A stretch of DNA of 64,000 bases from Oryzibacter oryziterrae (GTDB lineage Bacteria; Pseudomonadota; Alphaproteobacteria; Rhizobiales; Pleomorphomonadaceae): contig NZ_JAKJIC010000007.1 of the NCBI RefSeq assembly GCF_021864535.1, forward strand, positions 1 to 64,000. Direction: 5' to 3'. The translations under genes were made by a program, and so were the position numbers. Of this stretch, positions 55,389 through 63,153 are shown piece after piece. The stretch's first letter is position 1, and the number at the start of each line of letters is the position of its first letter. The notes beneath the pieces are model-generated. The model did not search any database. It had not been told where the DNA came from and saw only the letters and a list, made by a program, of their open reading frames with translations.

Positions 55389-55975
55389 AGGCTCTCCACA
55401 TATTTGGCAATGACGTCCACCTCGACATTGACGCGGTCGCCGACAGCGAGCCGTCCGAGGTTGGTATGCGTCCAGGTGTGCGGGATGATGGTGACGGCGA
55501 CCGGAAACTCTCCGTCGGCGACGGGGCCGATACCGTTGAGCGTCAGGCTGATGCCGTTGAGGGCGATGGAGCCTTTTTCAACGCAATAGGCGGCAAGCGC
55601 CGCCGGCAGCGCGAAGGTGAGACGACGGGCTTCACCGTCTTCCTCCACCGCCACAAGGCGACCGACGCCGTCCACGTGCCCCTGCACCAGATGGCCCGAG
55701 AGACGCGTGTCGAGCCGCACGGCCCGTTCGAGATTGACCGCCCGACCGGCGGCCTGCTGGCCGAGATTGGTGCGGGCAAGGCTCTCCGGACTGACGAAGA
55801 AATCCGCCTGCCCGCCATCCCCCAGCGCGGCCACGGTGAGGCACACGCCGTTGACCGCCACGCTCTCACCAAGCGCGAGATCGTCATAGCCACTGCCGAT
55901 GGTCAGGCGCAGCGAGCCGTCCAGCGGCTGAACGGCCTTAACCGCCGCCAGCCTTTCGATGATGCCGGAAAACAT
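55364..55975 (-). CDS. ribE: Riboflavin synthase alpha chain
   Basis: Last step of riboflavin synthesis. The 203-residue protein has the two lumazine-binding repeats (about 1-95 and 97-190): MFSGIIERLA, VNGVCLTV, then GHVDGVG and LNGISLTLN. ATG 55975 overlaps the stop of a 34-codon upstream frame (TGATG). ribD is not in this operon and must be elsewhere. Confidence 0.96.
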   Translation of the reverse strand: MFSGIIERLAAVKAVQPLDGSLRLTIGSGYDDLALGESVAVNGVCLTVAALGDGGQADFFVSPESLARTNLGQQAAGRAVNLERAVRLDTRLSGHLVQGHVDGVGRLVAVEEDGEARRLTFALPAALAAYCVEKGSIALNGISLTLNGIGPVADGEFPVAVTIIPHTWTHTNLGRLAVGDRVNVEVDVIAKYVESLCLPYLKR

Positions 55976-56079
55976 CAGGGCGCCCTCCCCGCAGTGGAGA
56001 GGACGTCGATCGAAGCCCCGGCCGGACCTGAGGTCCCGTCCGCCAGCTTCACGTCAAGAGTTGCAGATGATCTGCCCAT
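55975..56079 (-). CDS. 34-codon upstream ORF coupled to ribE
   Basis: Read directly from the minus strand: ATG 56079 has GAAGGAGCG seven bases upstream, the strongest ribosome-binding site of the operon, and the frame ends TGATG on the ribE start. The peptide (MGRSSATLDVKLADG...TAGRAP) has no known domain. ribE has no good ribosome-binding site of its own, so ribosomes probably arrive by coupling. It lies between the FMN riboswitch and ribE, where it could carry the switch's effect to ribE. Confidence 0.55.
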   Translation of the reverse strand: MGRSSATLDVKLADGTSGPAGASIDVLSTAGRAP

Positions 56080-56173
56080 GTTTCGCTCCTTCTTTGACAA
56101 GGAGACGCGGCAGGGCGCACGACAGCACGACACCCGCCGTCACAAGGACCGCGCGCGCCATGGACCGTCGTGA

Positions 56174-56318
56174 GTTCTCTTCCATCCGGACTATACCGTC
56201 GGCCCCGGAATCACACCGGATCTGCTGACCTTCTCCGGCAGAGCCGGAAAAGCGCTCGCGGGCTGACGCGCTGTCGCGCGATCACCGCCGGTGGGGAATT
56301 GCACCCCGCCCTGAGAAC
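56174..56318 (-). ncRNA. FMN riboswitch (RFN element)
   Basis: On the minus strand the conserved RFN blocks appear in order: GTTCTCAGGGCGGGGTGCAA, CCCCACCGGCGGTGAT, CAGCCCGCGAGC, a variable hairpin (CCGGCTCTGCCGG), GGTCAGCAGATCCGGTGTGA, TTCCGGGGCCGACGGTATAG and TCCGGATGGAAGAGAAC. GTTCTC and GAGAAC pair to close the element. It controls the ribE-ribBA-ribH operon, shutting it down when FMN is high. No terminator is visible after it, so translational or Rho-dependent control is likelier. Confidence 0.93.
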
Positions 56319-56499
56319 GTCATCCGACCGAAGCCGGACCTGTGACACATAGGCACCAAATGCAAGACCTGCAAGCCGCTGCCGTTCTCTTTTTGGTGTT
56401 CGGGTTGGAAAGACTTGCCTTACGGTGCACAAAGTGCATGTACAGACAACCGGCAATCGCCAGGCGCACCTGGCGCAATCATCTGAAATATATGGGAAA

Positions 56500-56576
<77 letters not shown>

Positions 56577-56838
56577 ATCCGTGAGCCACCGGGAGCCCCC
56601 GGCGCCTTGTTTGCGTCAAATAGCAAATCATCCCGCGAAAAGACAGCCCAAATCCGCCGAGCCCCGTGTACAATGTGGCCAAGGCCAGTTCGGCGCGCAG
56701 GGCGGACAATGCCGGCGATGCCGGGCTGCTATGGTCGATCTGCAAGGTGGAACCGATCGCGTGGAGAGCCAGGACGGCATGTGCCGGCAGAGGATGTGTG
56801 TGCCGTGGCGGTCCTTGATCCGCGCAGCGCAGCGGACG

Positions 56839-57681
56839 ATGTCGGCCCGCGGCAACTGGATGCATTTCAGGCTGCGACAGGCCGCTGTCCGATCCATTCT
56901 TGTGCTGCTCCTGACAACGCCGACGACGCCTGGCAGTGCCGCCGAAGCGCCCCCCGCTTGCGGTGCCGGCGTGTCGCTGACGGGGCGGATTGCCGGCATC
57001 GAGGTCGGCGTCGGCAGCGCCGTACCGGTGCTGCGTCTCTCCCCCAAGATGGGACCCCTGCCCGCAGGATTGCGTCTCTCCGGCCTCATTTTTCCCTCGG
57101 TTGCGGGAGATGCTGACCGCGCCCTGTTACAGCGTGAAGGCACCCGTCTGACGGGGCTTGAGGTGACGGTCGAGATTCCGCCGGGCAGCCGCTTCGATCG
57201 CCACGGTCGCCTGCCCGGTATGGTCAGATTGCCGACCGGCGAGACCCTGCAGCACCACCTGCTCGCCGCCGGTGCCGCTCTCGCCAGTGGCGAGAATGCG
57301 ACATGCTGGAACGATTTTGTCGAAGCGGAGACCGATGCCAGGCGTGAAAGACATGGTATTTGGAACCATTCCGCACTAATTACTGCAGTGCGGGAGACGG
57401 AGCGGTTGCAGCTGCCCGATTTCGTGTTGTTGCGGGGACGCGTGGCGTCCGTGGGCAAGGCCGGCCGCTCGGTTTACCTGAACCTCGGCACCGATCGCCT
57501 GTCCGCACCGACCGTGCGCCTGACCGGCAAGGCCGTTGACGCCCTGGCCGCGCGCGGCGTGGACGCGGACAGCTTCGTCGGGCACCAGATCGAGGCGCGC
57601 GGCTGGGCGACAGCCCGGCGCGGCCTGCTGTTGACGCTGGATGGCGACGCCTTGGGCCTCGTCGAGGTCGACGGGAAATAG
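56839..57681 (+). CDS. Secreted SNase-like (thermonuclease-fold) protein
   Basis: From ATG 56839 (280 residues; ATG 56860 is an alternative) a hydrophobic signal (AVRSILVLLLTTPTTPGSAA) precedes a domain resembling staphylococcal nuclease: RLSGLIFPSV in the place of the usual RLxGIDAPE, then FDRHGRLPGMV, QHHLLAAGAAL, CWNDFVEAETDARRERHGIW. The catalytic Asp/Glu of the IDxPE motif is missing, so nuclease activity is doubtful. A C-terminal OB-like part (about 190-280) follows. The 91-codon frame upstream to 56581 begins at the tRNA edge and is not credited. The M48 lipoprotein gene follows. Confidence 0.78.
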   Translation: MSARGNWMHFRLRQAAVRSILVLLLTTPTTPGSAAEAPPACGAGVSLTGRIAGIEVGVGSAVPVLRLSPKMGPLPAGLRLSGLIFPSVAGDADRALLQREGTRLTGLEVTVEIPPGSRFDRHGRLPGMVRLPTGETLQHHLLAAGAALASGENATCWNDFVEAETDARRERHGIWNHSALITAVRETERLQLPDFVLLRGRVASVGKAGRSVYLNLGTDRLSAPTVRLTGKAVDALAARGVDADSFVGHQIEARGWATARRGLLLTLDGDALGLVEVDGK

Positions 57682-57773
57682 ACGAACCGGGCAAATTGCG
57701 CCGGGTTCGTGATACAGTTGGATGGGCCGGCACGCAAAGACCGAGCGGACCGCCGGCAAATGGAATGGACGAG

Positions 57774-59264
57774 ATGAACGGACGACTGTCGACGCGCCGC
57801 ACCACGCGGCACTGGCTGGGCTTGACGGGGGCGCTGCTTGTGGCGGCGCTCGGCCTGTCCGCCTGCGTCGACACCATCGGCGGCGATGCCGGAACCATCA
57901 CCGCCGTGCCATCCGCCGACACCTCGCAGCAGATCGACCCCAAGGAAGTGGCGATCGCCGAACGCGAGCACCCCAAGATCGTCGCAGCCTTCGGCGGCAC
58001 CTATGAGGATCATCAGGTCGAAATCGCCGTAGCGCGCGTCGTCGGCCGCCTGGTGGCGGCGAGCCCCGAACCCTGGCGCGGCTATCGGGTGACCATTCTC
58101 AATTCCCCCGCCGTCAATGCCTTCGCCCTGCCGGGCGGCTATGTCTACGTGACGCGCGGCCTGCTGGCCCTCGCCAACGACACCTCGGAAGTTGCCGCGG
58201 TGATCGCCCACGAGATGGCGCACGTCACCGCCCGCCATGCCTTCCTGCGCGCCCAGCGCGCCGAAGCGGCGGAAGTGGCAACGCAAGCCGTTCAGGGCGT
58301 GGTTCAGGATCCGGCCGTGCAGCGCGTGGCGCTGGCCTCCACCCAGGTGTCGCTGGCGCGCTTCTCGCAGATCCAGGAGCTGGAAGCCGACCGCGTGGGC
58401 ATCACCACGCTGTCCAAGGCAGGCTATGATCCCTTTGCCGCCGTGCGCTTCCTCACCTCCATGGCCCGCCTTGCCGCCTGGAAGAACGGGCTGCCCGAGG
58501 ATGACACAGGCCAGACCGACTTCCTGTCCTCGCATCCCTCCACGCCCGAGCGCCTGACGCAGGCCGAGGCCGTGGCCGAGGCAACCGGCATCACCGACGG
58601 CGAACGCGACCGGGACGGCTACCTGTCGCGCATCGACGGTGTCATGTTCGGCGACGATCCGGTGGAAGGCTATGTGCGCGGCCGCGAGTTCCTGCATGCC
58701 AAGCTGGGCTTCGGCTTCACCGTGCCTGACGGCTTCATGATCGACAACACGTCCAAGGCGGTGCTGGCCACCAATGCCGAGGGCGTGGCCCTGCGCTTCG
58801 ACGGCGCCGACGTGGCCGCCGGCGGCGACCTGGTCAGCTATCTGCAGTCGGGCTGGGTCAATGGTCTCGACAGTGCCTCGGTCCGCACCGTGTCGATCAA
58901 CGGCCTGCCGGCTGCTGTCGCCTCTGCAAATGCCCGCGGCTTTGCCTATCGCATCGCCGTGATCCGCTTCGGCGACAAGACCTTCCGCTTCCTGTTCGCC
59001 ATCCGCGGCGATGCCGGCAAGCTGGACGAGATCTTCACCAGCACCATTTCCACCTTCCGCGCCCTGAGCGATCAGGAAAAGAGCGAACTGGCACCGCTGA
59101 AGGTCCGCGTCGTCACGGTGGCTCCGGGCGACACTGCCGAAGGCCTCGCCCGTCGCATGGTGGCCATGGACCGGGCCCTTGTGCTGTTCCGGGCGCTGAA
59201 CGGCCTTGCCGCCAACCAGCAGCCGCAGGTGGGCACGAAGGTGAAGCTGGTCGTCGACCGCTGA
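57774..59264 (+). CDS. M48-family metalloprotease lipoprotein
   Basis: Periplasmic, lipid-anchored protease related to BepA/YfgC, 496 residues from ATG 57774 (ATG 57765 possible). The lipobox ends LGLSAC with Cys31. The zinc motif HEMAH is near residue 146, with the third ligand Glu in QELEADRVGI near 201; the C-terminal third (about 380-496) is a separate domain with a LysM-like end (VAPGDTAEGLARRM...LFRALNGL). Likely an outer-membrane quality-control protease; target unknown. Confidence 0.92.
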   Translation: MNGRLSTRRTTRHWLGLTGALLVAALGLSACVDTIGGDAGTITAVPSADTSQQIDPKEVAIAEREHPKIVAAFGGTYEDHQVEIAVARVVGRLVAASPEPWRGYRVTILNSPAVNAFALPGGYVYVTRGLLALANDTSEVAAVIAHEMAHVTARHAFLRAQRAEAAEVATQAVQGVVQDPAVQRVALASTQVSLARFSQIQELEADRVGITTLSKAGYDPFAAVRFLTSMARLAAWKNGLPEDDTGQTDFLSSHPSTPERLTQAEAVAEATGITDGERDRDGYLSRIDGVMFGDDPVEGYVRGREFLHAKLGFGFTVPDGFMIDNTSKAVLATNAEGVALRFDGADVAAGGDLVSYLQSGWVNGLDSASVRTVSINGLPAAVASANARGFAYRIAVIRFGDKTFRFLFAIRGDAGKLDEIFTSTISTFRALSDQEKSELAPLKVRVVTVAPGDTAEGLARRMVAMDRALVLFRALNGLAANQQPQVGTKVKLVVDR

Positions 59265-59471
59265 GAGACCCGGCGTCAAGGAACACTCAGGCTCCGTCGC
59301 ACCCCCGAACGGGTGAGCGCGCGCGTCACCTGGCGATTGTTCACCGGGCATGAATAGTCTGATCTCATTCCCGCGTCTGGCAATTGGGAACGGAAACAGC
59401 CATTTCTGCTGCATCAGAGCGGACCGAGAGCCATTGGGGCTCTCCCGTGCCGCAGCAAGGATTGAGACATC

Positions 59472-60176
59472 ATGATCACCCTTCGCAAGGCCGATGCGCG
59501 TGGGCGCGCCAACTTCGGCTGGCTCGACAGCCGCCACAGCTTCTCCTTCGGCCACTACTACGACCCCGATCACATGGGCTTCGGCCCGCTGCGCGTCATC
59601 AACGACGATCGCGTGTCCGGTGGCGGCGGCTTTCCCACCCATCCCCATTCCAACATGGAGATCGTTTCCTACGTGCTGGACGGCGCGCTGGAGCACAAGG
59701 ACAGCCTGGGGACAGGCTCGGTGATCCGCCCCGGCGAGATCCAGCGCATGAGCGCAGGCACCGGCATCCGCCACAGCGAGTTCAACGCCTCGCCGAGCGA
59801 TCTCGTGCATTTCCTGCAGATCTGGATCATTCCGGAGCGGGACGGCCTCACCCCGTCCTACGAGCAGAAGGCGATTGCCGTGGGCACGCAGCCCAACCAG
59901 CTGCACCTGATCGGTTCGCCGGACGGCCGCGATGGTTCGGTGACGATCCACCAGAAGGTCAATCTCCACGCGGTGCGCTTCACCGCCGGCAATGCCGTGA
60001 CGCACGCGCTGGAAAAGGGACATTACGCCTGGGTGCAGGTGGCGCGCGGCTCGGCAACGCTCAACGGCATTGAACTCTCCGAGGGCGATGGCGCAGCGCT
60101 GGACGAGGCGGCGATCACCTTGACCGGCACGTCCGACGACGCCGAGGTGCTGCTGTTCGACATGTGGGCTCGGTAA
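59472..60176 (+). CDS. Pirin family protein (YhhW-type)
   Basis: Bicupin protein of 234 residues; some members are quercetin dioxygenases. FPTHPHSNMEIVSYVLDGAL near residue 54 carries the metal-binding His-x-His and GTGIRHSEFNAS the further His/Glu. ATG 59472 has AAGGA about 11 bases upstream; a 7-bp stem-loop (59426-59444) lies in the leader. Cytoplasmic. Role unknown, perhaps regulation or aromatics. Confidence 0.92.
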   Translation: MITLRKADARGRANFGWLDSRHSFSFGHYYDPDHMGFGPLRVINDDRVSGGGGFPTHPHSNMEIVSYVLDGALEHKDSLGTGSVIRPGEIQRMSAGTGIRHSEFNASPSDLVHFLQIWIIPERDGLTPSYEQKAIAVGTQPNQLHLIGSPDGRDGSVTIHQKVNLHAVRFTAGNAVTHALEKGHYAWVQVARGSATLNGIELSEGDGAALDEAAITLTGTSDDAEVLLFDMWAR

Positions 60177-60370
60177 GCCAAGCAAGTTAGCTACCACTCA
60201 CCCGATCGAACAACTCCCCGACGTCGACTCCGTTGAGTCATTCTACGAGTCTAAAATTTGGATCTAGTGCCAGCAATCGGCCAAGCCGATCTGCTGGCAT
60301 TTCCGCCAAAAGCCAGACAAACCCAATAATCAAATTGCGAGTTCAGTAGAACTGTACAAGATCCAAGCTA

Positions 60371-61015
60371 TTAATTCCACCACTCCTCATATCCATCAAA
60401 GTACTCAGCATCGACGCGCACTTTCAATTTTGCAGGATCGTTTGAAACAGCTGATACTCTTCCTGCGCCAGCCGCATTCATAATTTTTAACGGCTGATAG
60501 CCATCAACAGAAAGCTCCGTTGCTAGTTCACTTACATAAGAAAGCATACGAGGAAAATGTCGATTTTTCCCAACCCGGATATTCAGATTTTGCAAAAATC
60601 TAGTTCTTACATCGGCAACCGCTAGACGAAAAACTTCCCCCAAAGGAACATCGACATACCGTTGATTGGCTTGACTGGAAATATCGCAAAATACCCGCAA
60701 CAAACAATCATAAAATTGATTCGGCGTTACGTCGTCAAACTCCAACCTGCGTCTTATCGAATTCAAAATATCTTCGGAATCACCTGCAAAATTAGACCCA
60801 AACTCATCCCCTATTTCAGCTGAAAAGCGAGTTCCCTTCTCAAATTCAGATCTTATGATTTCCAAGATACTATGAAACCTTTCAGTCGGAGTGTTACCCC
60901 GAACCTCCAAGTCGTCAGAATAAACATCCCGGTAAACACCACATATTTGTTTAACAATTTTATTGATCGACTTAGAATGAGCTTCAACTCTTACTTTATA
61001 TAAGGGATCTCTCAT
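60371..61015 (-). CDS. Orphan hypothetical protein in an AT-rich islet
   Basis: A 214-residue soluble protein (MRDPLYKVRVEAHSKS...) of no family I recognise, with GGAG seven bases before its ATG. It is acidic/aromatic-rich, ends with EYFDGYEEWWN and has no signal peptide, membrane segment or enzymatic motif. Its base composition is sharply different from the neighbours: lines 60541-60600 and 60661-60720 have 37% and 35% G+C by count, and codons end in A/T. Strong sign of horizontal transfer. It stands alone between the pirin gene and carD. Confidence 0.78.
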   Translation of the reverse strand: MRDPLYKVRVEAHSKSINKIVKQICGVYRDVYSDDLEVRGNTPTERFHSILEIIRSEFEKGTRFSAEIGDEFGSNFAGDSEDILNSIRRRLEFDDVTPNQFYDCLLRVFCDISSQANQRYVDVPLGEVFRLAVADVRTRFLQNLNIRVGKNRHFPRMLSYVSELATELSVDGYQPLKIMNAAGAGRVSAVSNDPAKLKVRVDAEYFDGYEEWWN

Positions 61016-61068
61016 TTCAATACTCCGCCGAATACGTCACTAGAAACACACACCGCCAAGCACACAAC

Positions 61069-61100
61069 AGAAAGCCGGAAGCTTTCGCTTCCGGCTTTCT
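61069..61100 (-). terminator. Bidirectional terminator after carD
   Basis: Perfect 14-bp stem (61069-61082 with 61087-61100, loop TTTC) with A-rich 5' and T-rich 3' arms on both strands, 30 bases after the carD stop. Confidence 0.82.
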
Positions 61101-61130
61101 CTCCTATTGGCATCAACGTGAAGCCGCCGA

Positions 61131-61727
61131 TCAGGCCGCTTCGGCCTCGTCGTCCTCAGCTTCGTCAGCCACATCGGCTTCCGCAGCGTCGCCGCGCGCG
61201 GCAACACGGCGCGGGCTCTTGTTCAGGCTGTCCTCGATCCGACGAATGGCCTCGGTCTCGGTGATCTTGGAAACAGCCGAGATCTCACGGGCCATGCGGT
61301 CAAGCGCAGCTTCATAAAGCTGACGCTCGGAATAGGACTGTTCCGGCTGGCTGGAAGCACGGTGCAGGTCGCGCACCACTTCCGAAATCGCCACGAGATC
61401 GCCGGAGTTGATCTTGGCTTCATATTCCTGGGCACGGCGGCTCCACATGGTGCGCTTGACGCGCGCCCGGCCCTTGATGATTTCAAGCGCCTTTTCCACC
61501 GTGTCATCTTCGGCCAGCTTGCGCATGCCGACCTGCTCCGCCTTGGCCATGGGTACGCGCAACGTCATCTTGTCCTTCTCGAACACGATCACGTAGAGCT
61601 CGAGCTTCATGCCCGCGATTTCCTGCTCCTCGATGGCAACGATTTGGCCGACCCCGTGGGCCGGATAGACGATGTGCTCGTTGGTCTTGAACCCATTACG
61701 GACAGCGGGTTTCTTCGCAGTGGCCAT
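61131..61727 (-). CDS. carD: CarD family transcriptional regulator
   Basis: CarD/CdnL-type RNA-polymerase-binding regulator of 198 residues that stabilises open promoter complexes, notably at rRNA promoters. The N-terminal RID-like domain (about 12-75) has EHIVYPAHGVGQIVAIEEQE, and the helical C-terminal domain follows with MWSRRAQEYEAKINSGDLV, then an acidic tail rich in Ala/Glu/Asp. ATG 61727. fdxA and an S4 gene lie upstream on the same strand. Confidence 0.95.
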   Translation of the reverse strand: MATAKKPAVRNGFKTNEHIVYPAHGVGQIVAIEEQEIAGMKLELYVIVFEKDKMTLRVPMAKAEQVGMRKLAEDDTVEKALEIIKGRARVKRTMWSRRAQEYEAKINSGDLVAISEVVRDLHRASSQPEQSYSERQLYEAALDRMAREISAVSKITETEAIRRIEDSLNKSPRRVAARGDAAEADVADEAEDDEAEAA

Positions 61728-61941
61728 TCAGTCCATCCACTCCTGGTGCCGGCGGCACGAAAAGACGATACCCCATCCGCCTTATGCAGGCAGTTACAAG
61801 CAAAGGGTACATCGTGATCTGCGAACCGCTACGTTCGCTCCGCCGACACGCTTTCGCGTTGTTTCCAGTCGATCCGGGTGACACCTGGTCAGGGAACGGA
61901 GACAGGCTGCGAGCAGGGCCGCGCCTGCCTGCCCGTCCATA

Positions 61942-61963
61942 AAAAAGCCCCCTCAAAGGGGCC
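61942..61963 (-). terminator. Terminator-like hairpin between fdxA and carD
   Basis: On the minus strand GCCCC-TTTGAG-GGGGC is followed at once by six T. The stem is only five pairs. It lies 195 bases after the fdxA stop and 215 before carD. Confidence 0.55.
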
Positions 61964-62001
61964 CTCACGAGACCAGGAAATTTTGTCGACTGCCGAGCTT
62001 T

Positions 62002-62029
62002 GATATAGCACAAAATCCACAAAAATCAA
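62002..62029 (-). promoter_or_regulatory. Candidate sigma-70 promoter upstream of carD
   Basis: On the minus strand TTGATT (62029-62024), 16 bases, then TATATC (62007-62002). Both elements sit within an 8-bp inverted repeat (GCTTTGAT / ATCAAAGC). A transcript from it would meet the hairpin at 61942-61963 after about 50 bases. Confidence 0.45.
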
Positions 62030-62157
62030 AGCAATAAGAGACCCCACCACGACAATTCAGCGTGGAGGTCATGGCTGTCCTGCAGCAGATGCAACCCTCA
62101 GTCCGGGAATTGAGGCTTTTTCCTCACTCCACTTGGGCGAGACTGAGTTCGGTCGGT

Positions 62158-62496
62158 TCAGTCGCCCGAACCGGGCTTGTCGGAGAAATGATTGGCGAGC
62201 TTGTCGGCCACGCCGTCAAATTCCTTGGCTTCCGGCAGCGGATCGCGCTTGACCGTCAGATTGGGCCACTTGGCCGCAAACTCGGCATTGAGCGTCAGCC
62301 ACTTCTCAAGGCCCGGCTCGGTATCGGGCTTGATGGCTTCCGCCGGGCACTCGGGCTCGCAGACGCCACAGTCGATGCATTCGTCGGGATGAATGACGAG
62401 CATGTTCTCGCCTTCGTAGAAGCAGTCCACGGGGCAGACTTCCACGCAGTCGGTATACTTGCAGCGAATGCAGTTGTCGGTAACGACGTAGGTCAT
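62158..62496 (-). CDS. fdxA: 7Fe ferredoxin FdxA
   Basis: Seven-iron ferredoxin of 112 residues from ATG 62496 that carries [3Fe-4S] and [4Fe-4S] clusters. The ligands appear as [18 protein letters not shown] near the N-terminus and [16 protein letters not shown] near residue 40. The C-terminal extension is usual. It neighbours carD on the same strand, a common Rhizobiales order. Electron partner unknown. Confidence 0.95.
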   Translation of the reverse strand: MTYVVTDNCIRCKYTDCVEVCPVDCFYEGENMLVIHPDECIDCGVCEPECPAEAIKPDTEPGLEKWLTLNAEFAAKWPNLTVKRDPLPEAKEFDGVADKLANHFSDKPGSGD

Positions 62497-62763
62497 GTGA
62501 CTATTCCCGAACGAAGGCTGGCCGGCCACAAGCCGGGGAGGCCAAATCGCACCAGATCAGACGCAACAAGGCCGAACTCTGGCCGCTGGGTAGCGAACTT
62601 CGCCCCCCCTTGCAAGAGGGCAAAAGGCGCAAACCATGCATTTCCATCAACCTTTGGGGCCAACAAGCCCCGCAGGGGCGCTCTATCCGCATTACCACGT
62701 AAGCGCACAGAGGCTAGCGGCCAGCCTGCCGGGCTCTCTCATGCCGGTCACGGCCGGGCGCGT

Positions 62764-63135
62764 TCAATCAGGATCGGACATCCGGTCGAAGCGACGGCGG
62801 TCGCGCTTGGTGGGGCGCCCCTCGCCGCGCACCGTGTCGGTGCGCGCCACGTCGGGGATATCGGGGGCTGCCGGCGTCAGATCCTCATAGAGCTGGGAAG
62901 CCACCGCATAGGCGCCGCGACGCTCGGCGAACTCGAGCACCTTCAGCACCAGCACCCGCCCGCGCAGCCCGATGGTCAGGACGTCGCCCGCCTTGACCGG
63001 CTGCGACGGGCTGTCGATCTTGACACCGTTGATGCGCACGTGACCGGACGCGGCAAGCTCCTGGCTGAGCGTCCGCGTCTTGACGATGCGAGCGTAGACA
63101 AGCCACTTGTCGATGCGCTGCCGGTCCTCGGACAC
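62764..63135 (-). CDS. RNA-binding S4 domain protein (HslR-like)
   Basis: A 123-residue protein with an N-terminal S4 domain (RIDKWLVYARIVKTRTLSQE, SGHVRINGVKI, VKAGDVLTI), the arrangement of Hsp15/HslR, which binds stalled 50S subunits. The C-terminal part is basic. I choose GTG 63135 with GGGAGGCG seven bases upstream; TTG 63138 is one codon earlier. It follows the helicase gene by 18 bases and is probably co-transcribed. Confidence 0.92.
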   Translation of the reverse strand: MSEDRQRIDKWLVYARIVKTRTLSQELAASGHVRINGVKIDSPSQPVKAGDVLTIGLRGRVLVLKVLEFAERRGAYAVASQLYEDLTPAAPDIPDVARTDTVRGEGRPTKRDRRRFDRMSDPD

Positions 63136-63153
63136 CAACGCGCCTCCCGAAGA

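Noticed and set aside
56054-56161. 35-codon hydrophobic frame just after the FMN riboswitch
   Set aside because: No ribosome-binding site at usable distance and it overlaps the better 34-codon ORF.
57474-60197. 907-codon minus-strand frame opposite the M48 and pirin genes
   Set aside because: Overlaps two well-supported genes and has no domain.
61967-62157. Possible structured RNA (6S-like) between carD and fdxA
   Set aside because: Several small hairpins but no 6S-like long bubble structure that I can trace; only the promoter/terminator pair is kept.
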